A DNA stretch of 64,000 bases, taken from NCBI GenBank assembly GCA_016192425.1, contig JACPUE010000066.1:35306-99305 (forward strand). The letters run 5' to 3'. This document shows positions 44,876-53,262 of the stretch, one piece after another. The stretch comes from Burkholderiales bacterium. GTDB taxonomy: Bacteria; Pseudomonadota; Gammaproteobacteria; Burkholderiales; Burkholderiaceae_C. Positions within the stretch are counted from its first letter, which is position 1. The number at the start of each line of letters is the position of its first letter. The notes beneath the pieces are model-generated. The model made no database searches, was not told the DNA's origin, and was given only the letters and a program-made list of their open reading frames with translations. The position numbers were made by a program, and so were the translations under genes.

Positions 44876-45726
44876 GTTCGCCAGAGCCCGGGCCGAATCA
44901 GATACCTGCAGGCGCGCCGATGAAGCTGCAAGCTCAGGTGGCGCAGCCGGGGGCTGGGCGGCATGCATGGGTTTTGTGGCGCTATTGGATGGTGCGTGAG
45001 TTCAAGACGCGCTATGCAGGGTCGGTGCTGGGCCTGGCATGGGCTTTTGTGCAGCCCGTTGCAACGCTTGCCATTTTTTATGTGCTCTTCGGTCGCTTGC
45101 TGGCGGTTCGGGTGCCGGGCCTGGATACCAACCAAGGCTATCTGCTGCATCTGCTGGCGGGGCTGGCCGTGTGGTTGCCGTTCACCGATTCCATCGGACG
45201 TGGGGTGGGTAGCCTCGCGGCCTATGAAGATTTCTTGCGCAAGCAGCCTATGCCGTCAGAAATTTTGCCGGCCGTGTCGGTGGGGGGCAGTTTGCCGGTC
45301 ATGGCAGTGGCTTATGCATTGTTGCTGGCCCTGGCCATGGCACAGGGCCTGGGGCCGTCTGCTGCGTGGCTGCTGGTGCCGGTGCTGGTGCTGGCACAAC
45401 TGGTGTTGACCTTGGGCCTGACACTGTTCTTGAGCATGGCCCACTTCCTGTGGCGTGACGTGGGGTCGTTTGTGGCGTTTGCAACGCAATTGTGGTTTTA
45501 TCTGACGCCGGTGGTGTATCCGCTGTCGCAAGTGCCCGAGTCGTATCACGTCTGGTATCTGCTCAACCCGGTGGCTTGCCTGGTGTTGGTGGTGCAGGGG
45601 GTCGTGCTGGGCATGCCCATGATGTCCGGGCTGGTGCCTGCATTGGCGCTGTGGGTGCTGTTGCTGGGCTGCGGCGGCTGGTGGTTCTTCCGCTCGATGA
45701 AGTCGGCACTGGGGGAGGCGCTGTGA
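44872..45726 (+). CDS. wzm: polysaccharide ABC exporter permease
   Basis: A 284-residue ABC-2 permease. A cytoplasmic N-terminus (RYWMVREFKTRYAGSVLGLA is the conserved entry motif) is followed by six membrane segments, among them VATLAIFYVLFGRLLAVRV and VLVLAQLVLTLGLTLFL. It pairs with the ATPase in the next gene, whose GTG start overlaps its stop. It moves lipid-linked O-antigen-type polysaccharide across the inner membrane. Confidence 0.94.
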   Translation: MSSPEPGPNQIPAGAPMKLQAQVAQPGAGRHAWVLWRYWMVREFKTRYAGSVLGLAWAFVQPVATLAIFYVLFGRLLAVRVPGLDTNQGYLLHLLAGLAVWLPFTDSIGRGVGSLAAYEDFLRKQPMPSEILPAVSVGGSLPVMAVAYALLLALAMAQGLGPSAAWLLVPVLVLAQLVLTLGLTLFLSMAHFLWRDVGSFVAFATQLWFYLTPVVYPLSQVPESYHVWYLLNPVACLVLVVQGVVLGMPMMSGLVPALALWVLLLGCGGWWFFRSMKSALGEAL

Positions 45727-46940
45727 TCCGCTTTGAAGGTATCGAGAAAACCTACCCGGTGTATGCGCGGCCACAGGATCGGCTTTGGGAATGGCTCTCT
45801 CGAAAGCAGCGTCACCGCTTGCATGTGGCCCTGACCGGGGTTGAATTCGAGGTGCAGTCAGGCGAAACCTTCGGTCTGATTGGCGAGAACGGCGCAGGGA
45901 AAAGTACGCTGCTCAAGATCGCGGCCGGCACCATCCGCCCCACCAAAGGACAGGTATATCGGCAAGGTCGTGTGGCTGCGCTGTTGGAGCTGGGTGCCGG
46001 TTTCCACCCCGAAGAGTCTGGGCAGGACAACATCCGTTTCATGGCAGCCTTGCATGGGGTGCAGGGAGAGGTGCTGGAGGCGTTTGTCGCGCAAACCATC
46101 GAGTTTTCCGAACTGCCGTCCGAGGCGCTGGCAAGGCCTGTAAAGACTTATTCGTCGGGCATGTTCATGCGGCTGGCCTTTGCCGCTGCCACCGCCATTG
46201 ATCCAGAGGTGCTGATCGTGGACGAGGCGCTCTCTGTGGGCGATTTGCATTTTCAGAAAAAGAGCCTCAACCGCATCCTGGGGCTGCGCGAGCGCGGCAC
46301 CACGATCTTGTTTTGCTCGCACAACCTCTACCAGGTGCGCAGCCTGTGCCAGCGCGTGGCTTGGATCCATGGTGGGCACATAGAGGCGTTGGGTGCAACG
46401 GAGGACGTTGTCACAGCTTATGAAAGTCACGAACGTAGGCGTTATGCTTACTTGCGTTCGGAGACTCAGGATGCCGATCAAGAGAAGGCGGCAGGGCAGC
46501 AGTTGTCTGCACCGACGGTTGCGGCATTGGTGAAAATTAGAAATATCGCAGTTGAAACTGCTGATGGAGTGAACCCTGCACAGGTAGACTCATTTCAAGA
46601 TTTGGCCGTAGAAATCGAGGTTGAAGCTTATACCAAGTCACAGTTTCATGTGCTGTTTGCGATTGTCCGCCCTGATAAGGATAATGTTTTTGGGACCAGT
46701 ACGCAGTTTCGAGCAGGCGGTCAGCCCTTGCAGGGGATAGGGGAACATCGCGTTCGTGTGCGTTTTCCAAGGCTGGCACTTCTTTCTGGCGAGTATCTCT
46801 GGAGTGTCTATGTGCTTGATGATACAGGTATTCAAGTGCTTGATATGGCTGAATTGATTCAGCCTTTTACGGTATTGAACCAAAAGCATCGCGAGTTTGG
46901 TGTTACATGGTTAGAGCATGAATGGGTGTGTGTTGAATGA
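45723..46940 (+). CDS. wzt: polysaccharide ABC exporter ATPase with carbohydrate-binding tail
   Basis: A 405-residue ATPase starting with GTG (IRFEGIEKTYPVYARP). Walker A GENGAGKSTLLK, signature TYSSGMFMRLAF, Walker B VLIVDEALSVGD and the switch FCSHNLYQV are intact. Residues ~260-405 form a Wzt-C-type beta-sandwich (FAIVRPDKDNVFGTSTQFRA, GEYLWSVYVLDDTGIQ) that in O9a-type systems recognises the modified end of the finished chain. Base composition drops in this half and stays low through the next two genes. ATGA overlap with the acyltransferase gene. Confidence 0.94.
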   Translation: MIRFEGIEKTYPVYARPQDRLWEWLSRKQRHRLHVALTGVEFEVQSGETFGLIGENGAGKSTLLKIAAGTIRPTKGQVYRQGRVAALLELGAGFHPEESGQDNIRFMAALHGVQGEVLEAFVAQTIEFSELPSEALARPVKTYSSGMFMRLAFAAATAIDPEVLIVDEALSVGDLHFQKKSLNRILGLRERGTTILFCSHNLYQVRSLCQRVAWIHGGHIEALGATEDVVTAYESHERRRYAYLRSETQDADQEKAAGQQLSAPTVAALVKIRNIAVETADGVNPAQVDSFQDLAVEIEVEAYTKSQFHVLFAIVRPDKDNVFGTSTQFRAGGQPLQGIGEHRVRVRFPRLALLSGEYLWSVYVLDDTGIQVLDMAELIQPFTVLNQKHREFGVTWLEHEWVCVE

Positions 46941-47827
46941 AACGCGACCTCGCTCTAGATTATTTGGTGCCGTGCATGTCGCGCTTGCCTACCACCTTGC
47001 CTTGGCACATGGCTGGAGGCTTGGATATAAGGCGAAAGCAGGGAGCTCATTTGGTTCAATGGTTAGCAGACCGTTTTTCACAGATCTTTCCAAAGGCTGG
47101 CGATGGTGAGTGTAATGAGTGGGCTCGTGCCCATTTTTTTATGTTGGCACAAGAAAAACTCGATGCAATGGCTTTTGACCGTTTGGGGCGACGTGGTGGG
47201 CCTTTCATTAATTTGCATGGAATAGAGCATGTGCAGGAGTTTGTTAGAGCGGGACGTGGTTTTATTTTGGTATTGAACCATTTTGATAGATTGTTGACGG
47301 CTCCTGTGGCTTTGGCGCGACAGGGGATTGTAACGAATGTGTTAACAATGCCAGTATTGGATAACCATGAGCTTGGATATTCTCAGCGCAGTTTCTTATT
47401 AAGAAAAATCGCGCGGTATATTTGCCAGACAGGTGGGAAATGGCATACTACTGCCGATGGGATGCGAATGGTTCATGAGAGTCTGCGCCAAGGTGGAGGA
47501 TGGGTTATATTGGCTGATGCTTGGCGTCCGGAGTTCGGTCGTTTGCGTGAGCACCAATTTCTTGGAGGAGTGCTGAGCCTGCCGACGGGGATTGAGCGCT
47601 TGGCGCAATCTACTGGCGCGGCCTTGTTGCATGCGGCGACTTACACCCAACGACCAGATCGTTTGCAGGTGGTTGTCGAATCGCTACCCCAAGATCCACA
47701 GCAGGCAATCAATGCAGTGATTCGTCAGCTTGATAAAGACGTTCAGCAGCGACCCTGGGCCTGGTGGCACTGGGGACTTTGGGATCAAATGTGGCGACCC
47801 GCGTCGCAAGAGGAGCGCCATGTCTAA
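46937..47827 (+). CDS. LpxL/HtrB-like acyltransferase, divergent
   Basis: A 296-residue protein related to lysophospholipid/lipid A acyltransferases. The region around FILVLNHFDRLLTAPVALA corresponds to the catalytic box, but the usual HxxxxD/E spacing is not met: Asp is two residues after His and residue +5 is Leu. Other family-like segments are GGGWVILADAWRPEFGR and the C-terminal QQRPWAWWHWGLWDQMWRP. It is AT-richer than the window average. Overlaps on both sides tie it to wzt and the methyltransferase. It could acylate the glycan or its lipid, or be a binding protein. Confidence 0.72.
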   Translation: MKRDLALDYLVPCMSRLPTTLPWHMAGGLDIRRKQGAHLVQWLADRFSQIFPKAGDGECNEWARAHFFMLAQEKLDAMAFDRLGRRGGPFINLHGIEHVQEFVRAGRGFILVLNHFDRLLTAPVALARQGIVTNVLTMPVLDNHELGYSQRSFLLRKIARYICQTGGKWHTTADGMRMVHESLRQGGGWVILADAWRPEFGRLREHQFLGGVLSLPTGIERLAQSTGAALLHAATYTQRPDRLQVVVESLPQDPQQAINAVIRQLDKDVQQRPWAWWHWGLWDQMWRPASQEERHV

Positions 47828-48845
47828 TGTTGAAAGATACAACTACGCGTTTGATAGCGAAGGGGATTCTTGGCCTGCTCGCTTATTGCGGCAGGTTCAG
47901 TCGGGCAGTGCAGTGTTGGAGCTCGGCCCAGGCGCAGGAGCCATGACGCGGGTGCTAATTGCGCGTGGATGTAGAGTCACAGTAGTAGAGAATGATCCCG
48001 ATGCTGTACTGGCTTTGCGTGCATTGGATGTAGAGGTCGTTGTGGGTGACCTAGAGCATACGGATTGGGTTGCTGCGCTGGGAGGGCGGAATTTTGAGGC
48101 AATTCTAGCGTGTGATGTACTGGAGCATTTGCGTTCCCCTGAAAATGTGCTTCGCGTATTGGGAGATATCTTGGCGCCCATGGGGCGGTTGATAGTTTCT
48201 GTGCCAAATATCGCATACGCAGGCGTAGTAGCAGCATTGCGCAATGGCGCATTCGACTACGCTGAAAAGGGGCAATTGGATCGCACGCATGTCCATTTTT
48301 TTACACGGCGCAGTGCTGAGCGAATATTAATGGACTGCGGTTGGGTTCCACGTTTGTGGGATGCGAATCGGGTTCCTGTGGCCCAAAGTGAATTTGCTTG
48401 GTGTTGGGAGGCGTTGGCTGGCGATCTGCGCCAGCAATTGCTATCAGGATGGTCGGATTTTGATGTTTATCAGTGGATGGTAGTGGTAGCGCCATCTCGA
48501 GATGCTCGCGCCTGGGAAATGGCCGACCTGCGTGCAGAGGCTGGGCGCTTGCGAGAGGAGTTGGAGGTATTGCGCTCAGTGCATGAGCCTGAACATACCT
48601 CCCTGGTAGAGCATCAGAAGGCGTTTGCGGAAGCCAAGGACATCATTCACAGGTTTGAGGGTGAGATCCGCCAGAACCAGACCGAAATTAATCAATTGCG
48701 TGAGCAGATCGAGCGTTTGGCTTCCGAGAAGAACGATCTATTCAAGAATTTGCAATCGACACAGAATACGTTAGCGCATACCCAACACGCTTTGTACGAA
48801 AGCTCAATACGCCGCCGCCTGCGCAGGCTACTGAACCTGAACTGA
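47820..48845 (+). CDS. SAM-dependent methyltransferase with coiled-coil tail (WbdD-like layout)
   Basis: A 341-residue protein. Residues ~1-220 form a class I methyltransferase: VLELGPGAGAMTRVL (SAM motif I), VTVVENDP, ILACDVLEHLRSP and GRLIVSVPN. Residues ~230-325 are a long charged coiled coil (WEMADLRAEAGRLREELEVL; NQTEINQLREQIERLASEKN). The last 12 residues are amphipathic and basic (SIRRRLRRLLNLN). A methyltransferase, a coiled-coil ruler and a membrane-binding end is the plan of WbdD, which caps O9a chains and sets their length, though WbdD also has a kinase absent here. Lower GC than neighbours. Overlaps the acyltransferase by eight bases. Confidence 0.85.
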   Translation: MSNVERYNYAFDSEGDSWPARLLRQVQSGSAVLELGPGAGAMTRVLIARGCRVTVVENDPDAVLALRALDVEVVVGDLEHTDWVAALGGRNFEAILACDVLEHLRSPENVLRVLGDILAPMGRLIVSVPNIAYAGVVAALRNGAFDYAEKGQLDRTHVHFFTRRSAERILMDCGWVPRLWDANRVPVAQSEFAWCWEALAGDLRQQLLSGWSDFDVYQWMVVVAPSRDARAWEMADLRAEAGRLREELEVLRSVHEPEHTSLVEHQKAFAEAKDIIHRFEGEIRQNQTEINQLREQIERLASEKNDLFKNLQSTQNTLAHTQHALYESSIRRRLRRLLNLN

Positions 48846-48857
48846 AAGGGCCGCTCA

Positions 48858-49487
48858 ATGCAAAGCGTACTGGGTGTACCAGACGCCACGGATTTTCATG
48901 TGGGTATCGACAGCATGGGCAGCGGGTGCCGCGTCGATCCCACGGTGACCGTGATGCGATTCAACCAGCGTCCAGAGGTCATCTGCCTTGCACAGGAGGT
49001 GAGCCTGTATGCCAATACGCGCCTGGTGGTGGGAGATGTGCTTGCCGATCCGGCGGTGGGCATTCGCGTTGGTGCTCGCACCATCGTGAATGTGGGTTGC
49101 TATCTTTCGGGGGAGGGGGGGCTGGACATTGGCGAAGATGTGCTGATCGGGCCCCATGCCAAACTATTGTCTGCAGGACATGCGATAGACGAGGGAGATG
49201 CCATCATTGCCCGCAACCGCATCACACGGGCGCGGATTGTTGTTGAAGATGGCGCTTGGATTGGTGCGGGCGCCATTGTGCTCGAAGGCGTGAGAATTGG
49301 CCGGGGCGCGGTGGTCGCCGCTGGTGCCTTGGTAAGGCAGGATGTGCCGGATGGAATGGTGGCTGCGGGTATGCCTGCACGGCTGATTCGGGTTCGTCGT
49401 TCGGGGCAGTTTGCCGAACCCGCCCTGAACCATGAGGAGCGGCCAGGTTTTTGGCGTCGTCTCAAAGCCCGGCTGATGCGGGCTTGA
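48858..49487 (+). CDS. hexapeptide-repeat O-acetyltransferase
   Basis: A 209-residue left-handed beta-helix protein of the maltose/galactoside acetyltransferase type. Hexapeptide turns run from about 60 to 180 (VGIRVGARTIVNVGCYLSGE, IGEDVLIGPHAKLLSAGHAI, VEDGAWIGAGAIVLEGVRIG, GRGAVVAAGALVRQDVPDGM). The active-site His is in LLSAGHAID, and the C-terminal AAGMPARLIR is standard. It probably O-acetylates the polysaccharide. Confidence 0.9.
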   Translation: MQSVLGVPDATDFHVGIDSMGSGCRVDPTVTVMRFNQRPEVICLAQEVSLYANTRLVVGDVLADPAVGIRVGARTIVNVGCYLSGEGGLDIGEDVLIGPHAKLLSAGHAIDEGDAIIARNRITRARIVVEDGAWIGAGAIVLEGVRIGRGAVVAAGALVRQDVPDGMVAAGMPARLIRVRRSGQFAEPALNHEERPGFWRRLKARLMRA

Positions 49488-49493
49488 AAGGTC

Positions 49494-50177
49494 ATGCAAT
49501 TGGATGAAATGGTGGAGCGGTGCGTGGTGCGTCGCAGCGGTGTCTCGGTTTTGCTTTGGGCCCTTGCCTTGGTCTGGTGTGCAGTGGTGTGTCCATTGGC
49601 GCGGGCTGAGGTGTGGGAGTTTGTCGACCGCAATGGGGTGGTGCATATGGGCAATGTGGCACCCCCGGCGGCGCGTGGAGTGCTCTGGCTGGAAGGGGTG
49701 GGGGGCGCAGTGGCCGATAAGCCGCAAGGTATGGTCAAGCAGCCTCTGTCCATGCCGGGATATGAATCCGCCAAACCCGTGCTGGAAGAGGCCGCACGGG
49801 CGCAGGCATTGGATCCCGCCCTTGTGATCGCAGTCGCCGCTGCGGAGTCTGCGTTCAACACCGAAGCCGTGTCGCGCAAAGGAGCACTGGGCCTGATGCA
49901 GGTCATGCCCGCGACTGCACAGCGTTACGGTGTGACCGCTCGCAGCACGCATGAGGTGCGGCAGGCTGTGATGGAGCCCAAACTCAATGCGCACATTGGC
50001 AGCAAATACCTTGCCGATTTGTTGCGCCTGTTTGATGGTGATAAAGAGTTGGCACTGGCAGCCTACAACGCAGGAGAGGGGGCGGTCCTCAAGCATGGGC
50101 GCCGTATCCCGCCGTATCCCGAAACCCAGCAGTACGTGGAACGGGTCTTGAACATTTACCGCTCGTTGTTGCGGTAA
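49494..50177 (+). CDS. lytic transglycosylase (SLT domain, DUF4124 N-terminus)
   Basis: A 227-residue secreted or membrane-attached murein hydrolase. A signal/anchor segment (SVLLWALALVWCAVVCPLARA) is followed by a DUF4124-like strand (EVWEFVDRNGVVHMGNV) and an SLT domain. The catalytic Glu is in VAAAESAFNTEAVSRKGALG, then LMQVMPATAQRYG and LALAAYNAGEGAV. The start is ATG 49494 or possibly 49509. In a locus for surface assembly it may open peptidoglycan for the secretion machine, or be unrelated. Confidence 0.9.
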   Translation: MQLDEMVERCVVRRSGVSVLLWALALVWCAVVCPLARAEVWEFVDRNGVVHMGNVAPPAARGVLWLEGVGGAVADKPQGMVKQPLSMPGYESAKPVLEEAARAQALDPALVIAVAAAESAFNTEAVSRKGALGLMQVMPATAQRYGVTARSTHEVRQAVMEPKLNAHIGSKYLADLLRLFDGDKELALAAYNAGEGAVLKHGRRIPPYPETQQYVERVLNIYRSLLR

Positions 50178-50242
50178 TTCGTTACATTTCTGCCGATGGC
50201 TGATCCTATTTCATTTTGTGAGAACGGTAACATCGGCGCTCC

Positions 50243-51343
50243 ATGATTTGGCTCTCTCTGGTGGCATTTATCGTCGCGGCGCTGGCAGCGGGCTTCATCG
50301 TCCGGTGGGTGCGCAGTCATGCGGCGGTCTACGGCAATGGCATGCCCCAGCGTTTCCACCATGGAGACGTGCCCCGGCTTGGAGGGGTCGCCATCCTGTT
50401 GGGGGCCTTTGCGGCTTGGGCGCTAGGGGTGGCACAAACCCTGCTGGGTGACTATGCGTCCGTGCGATTGGACACTTGGGTCTATGCCTGGATGGTGGCC
50501 TTGGTGCCGTCGGCCGTGGGAGGGATTGCAGAGGACCTGACCCAGCGCCTTGCCGTGCGCTACCGGCTCGCGCTGACGGCAGCCTCCGGGGTCTTGGCGT
50601 TGCTCCTGCTGGGGCTGGAGGTTCCGCGCACCGGCCTCCCCTGGCTTGATCCATGGCTGCCCATGGTTCCCTGGCTGAGCGGTTTCTTGGTCGTGCTGGC
50701 GGTGGCTGGCCTGCCGCATGCGTTCAATATCATCGACGGGTACAACGGGCTGGCGGGCATGGTGGCTTTGATCGTGTGCCTTGCGCTGGCGCATGTGGCG
50801 CTGCAGGTGGGTGACCGGCCTTTGGCGGCGCTGCTGGTGACCACGGCGGCGGCGACAGGGGGGTTCTTGCTGTGGAATTACCCGCGCGGCATGTTGTTCG
50901 CTGGCGACGGTGGCGCCTACATCTGGGGTGTGGTGATTGCGCTGGCCAGCCTGTCCCTGGTGCAGCGCAACCCTGCCGTGTCGCCGTGGTTTCCCATGCT
51001 GTTGCTCATCTACCCGGTGTGGGAGACGGTGTTTTCCAGCTACCGCAAGTGGGTGCGCGGCGTTTCGCCTGGTGTGGCCGATGCGCTGCATTTTCACCAG
51101 CTCATCTACCGGCGCATTGTGCGCAGCGTGTTCCATGATGACGAATCGCGCCGCATGCTGATGCGCAACAACCGCACTTCGCCCTACTTGTGGGGCTTTA
51201 CCTTGCTGACCGTGGTGCCTGCCGTACTGTTCTGGAACAACACCTGGGTGCTGATGGCGTTTTGTGCCCTGTTTGTGGTGACCTATGTGACGGCGTACCT
51301 GGCGATCGTGCGGTTCAAGGTGCCGTCCTGGCTGCGCCACTGA
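50243..51343 (+). CDS. WecA/WbpL-like polyprenyl-phosphate glycosyl-1-phosphate transferase
   Basis: A 366-residue integral membrane protein with about ten helices, of the MraY/WecA family. Family motifs: DVPRLGGVAILLGAF, GIAEDLTQRLAVRYRL, HAFNIIDGYNGLAGMVAL (the NxxDG catalytic loop), LFAGDGGAYIWGV and ADALHFHQLIYRRIV (the HIHH-like cytoplasmic His motif). It should start the O-antigen unit by placing an amino-sugar phosphate on undecaprenyl phosphate. It closes the polysaccharide locus. The donor sugar cannot be read from sequence. Confidence 0.92.
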   Translation: MIWLSLVAFIVAALAAGFIVRWVRSHAAVYGNGMPQRFHHGDVPRLGGVAILLGAFAAWALGVAQTLLGDYASVRLDTWVYAWMVALVPSAVGGIAEDLTQRLAVRYRLALTAASGVLALLLLGLEVPRTGLPWLDPWLPMVPWLSGFLVVLAVAGLPHAFNIIDGYNGLAGMVALIVCLALAHVALQVGDRPLAALLVTTAAATGGFLLWNYPRGMLFAGDGGAYIWGVVIALASLSLVQRNPAVSPWFPMLLLIYPVWETVFSSYRKWVRGVSPGVADALHFHQLIYRRIVRSVFHDDESRRMLMRNNRTSPYLWGFTLLTVVPAVLFWNNTWVLMAFCALFVVTYVTAYLAIVRFKVPSWLRH

Positions 51344-51353
51344 CCAGATTCCA

Positions 51354-51412
51354 TGGTCTTTTAGGGCTCTGGCGCTTATTTGGCAAGCGCTGGCAGCTAT
51401 CGAATTAATAGC
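51354..51412 (+). repeat. 59 bp AT-rich palindromic element (intergenic)
   Basis: This copy ends CAAGCGCTGGCAGCTATCGA then ATTAATAGC, in the same register as the three intragenic copies. Its last base is also the first base of the CTA that encodes the norD stop on the other strand, so the element forms the boundary between the surface locus and the nor cluster. Confidence 0.7.
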
Positions 51413-53262
51413 TATCGAGCCAGGCTTACCCAAGCCTGTGTGAGTCTGCGCGTCAGGTCCTGGGGTTGGCGCACCAGGGCGTAGCCGTTGCTGCCAAAGA
51501 GCAGGGGCAGGTAGTCGTGGGCTTCGTGGTCTATGGTGACGCAGAACGGCGTCAGGCCCGCATCGCGCGCTTCCTGGATGGCGTGGCGCGTGTCTTCCAG
51601 GCCGTAGCGGCCTTCGTAGATGTCGAGGTCATTGGGCTTGCCGTCGGTCAGTACCAGCAGCAGGCGCTGGCGCTCTGGCCGCGCCGCCAGGCGCCGCGTG
51701 GCATCGCGCACTGCAGCGCCCATGCGCGTGTAGAAGCCCGGCTTGAGCGCACCCACGCGTGCGCGCACCGCTTCACCCCAGCGCTCCCCAAATCCCTTGA
51801 TGTGCTGGATGCGCACATGCTGGCGCCGCACGGAGCTGAAACCCAGCATCTCGAAAGCGTCGCCGGTACCCGACAGCGCTTCGCCAAACACATAGAGTGC
51901 ATCGCGGATCACGTCGATCACGCGGGCATCCGAGGTGGCGTAGGCATCCGTGGACAGCGACAGGTCGGCCAGCAGCAGGGTGGCCAGGCTGCGTTCGCCG
52001 CGCTCGCGGCGGCTGTACACCGCCGGGGTGTTGCTGTGGGGCATGTCTGTGCGCGCTTCGCACTGGAAGCGCACCCATGCATCCAGGTCGAGTTCGTCAC
52101 CGCTTTGCTGCGCCTTGAGGCCGCGTGGGGCAGCGCGCAACACCTCCAGGCGCCGACGCACGCGGCGGGCTGTGGCGCGCAGATGGGCGGGCGGTGCAAA
52201 GGGCGCCTGCGGCAGTGTGACGAGGCACTGCACGGCGCAGTGCTCGGGCAGAAGCACCTGGCGGCGCCAGTCCCATTCGGGGGTCTTGTGCCCAGGGCCG
52301 AGCGGCTGGTCGTCCGCGCTGGCGCTGGGCAGGTCGAGGTCGAACTTGACGCGCGATGCGGTGGTCTGCTGGCCGCGCGCCAGGGTGAGTGTGTCCATGT
52401 CGTCGGCGGCAGCGTGGGCGTTGGGATCGGGCTCGTCGTCGCTTGCGCGTGCCAGGCGAACCCATTCGCTCCAGGTGGCCACGGACTCGGTTTTGGCTGC
52501 CACCAGCAGGGTGTTGCGCTCTTCGCCGGTATCGGCGCGCCGGGCACGGCGCCTGCGGCGGCTGGCCTCGTGGGCGGCGCCGGGGTCGGCTTCGGCGTCG
52601 GGGTTGGGTCCTGGGCTGGCAGCAATGGCGGGGGATGTGTCCGCAGCCACGGCCGCCTGGGGCCTATCGGCCGCCAGCCACAGCCATACGGGTGCGACCT
52701 GGTCAGGCTGCACAAACAGGGGGCCGTGATCCTGGCCGCGCAGCGCGGCCTGCACCGCAGCCTCGAACGGTGCGGCGGCTGCGCGCAGGCTGGCCAGGGG
52801 TGGGCGTTGTGCCAGGTGGGCTTTCACCAGCGCAGCGTGGCGGCTGCGCAGCCCGGCAAAGCGTTGCAGCGCACGGCTGCAGGCGGCGCGGTTGTCGGCG
52901 ATCCAGTCGCCCGTAGGTTCGAATACAGCGGCCAGCGCTGCCAGCCACAGGTACAGGTCGTGGTTGAGCTGGCGATGGTCGAACACCGCGATTTCGGGGG
53001 GCAGCGCCAGCACCTCGGGGTCCAGGCGGCTTTGCGCACAACGCTGGTTGCTGCCCGCCACGCGCTCGATCCAGCGGCGGGCGCCGCTGTGGCGCGACGC
53101 TGCGGCAGGCGCCACACGCACCGCAGGGTCACCCCCTCCGGCACGGTAGAGCAGGGCGATGCTGCGCTGCATGTCGGCCAGAAGCACCCGCGCCGGGTTG
53201 GGGGGCGCGGCGGCGATGCGGGTGATGGCACGGTGCCACCACTGTCCTACCCATTCTTCCAT
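51412..53262 (-). CDS. norD: NorD-type VWA-domain protein, nitric oxide reductase activation
   Basis: A 616-residue cytoplasmic protein. The N-terminal ~330 residues are helical and then Asp/Ala/Pro-rich (RRRRRARRADTGEERNTLLV). A von Willebrand A domain follows (~430-616) with the MIDAS motif DLSLSTDA, the Thr region and LLVLTDGKPNDLDIYEGRYG. NorD works with the AAA ATPase NorQ to insert non-heme iron into NorB, by analogy with CbbQ/CbbO and MoxR/VWA pairs. Its ATG overlaps the stop of the 4Fe-4S gene (TGATG). Confidence 0.92.
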   Translation of the reverse strand: MEEWVGQWWHRAITRIAAAPPNPARVLLADMQRSIALLYRAGGGDPAVRVAPAAASRHSGARRWIERVAGSNQRCAQSRLDPEVLALPPEIAVFDHRQLNHDLYLWLAALAAVFEPTGDWIADNRAACSRALQRFAGLRSRHAALVKAHLAQRPPLASLRAAAAPFEAAVQAALRGQDHGPLFVQPDQVAPVWLWLAADRPQAAVAADTSPAIAASPGPNPDAEADPGAAHEASRRRRRARRADTGEERNTLLVAAKTESVATWSEWVRLARASDDEPDPNAHAAADDMDTLTLARGQQTTASRVKFDLDLPSASADDQPLGPGHKTPEWDWRRQVLLPEHCAVQCLVTLPQAPFAPPAHLRATARRVRRRLEVLRAAPRGLKAQQSGDELDLDAWVRFQCEARTDMPHSNTPAVYSRRERGERSLATLLLADLSLSTDAYATSDARVIDVIRDALYVFGEALSGTGDAFEMLGFSSVRRQHVRIQHIKGFGERWGEAVRARVGALKPGFYTRMGAAVRDATRRLAARPERQRLLLVLTDGKPNDLDIYEGRYGLEDTRHAIQEARDAGLTPFCVTIDHEAHDYLPLLFGSNGYALVRQPQDLTRRLTQAWVSLAR

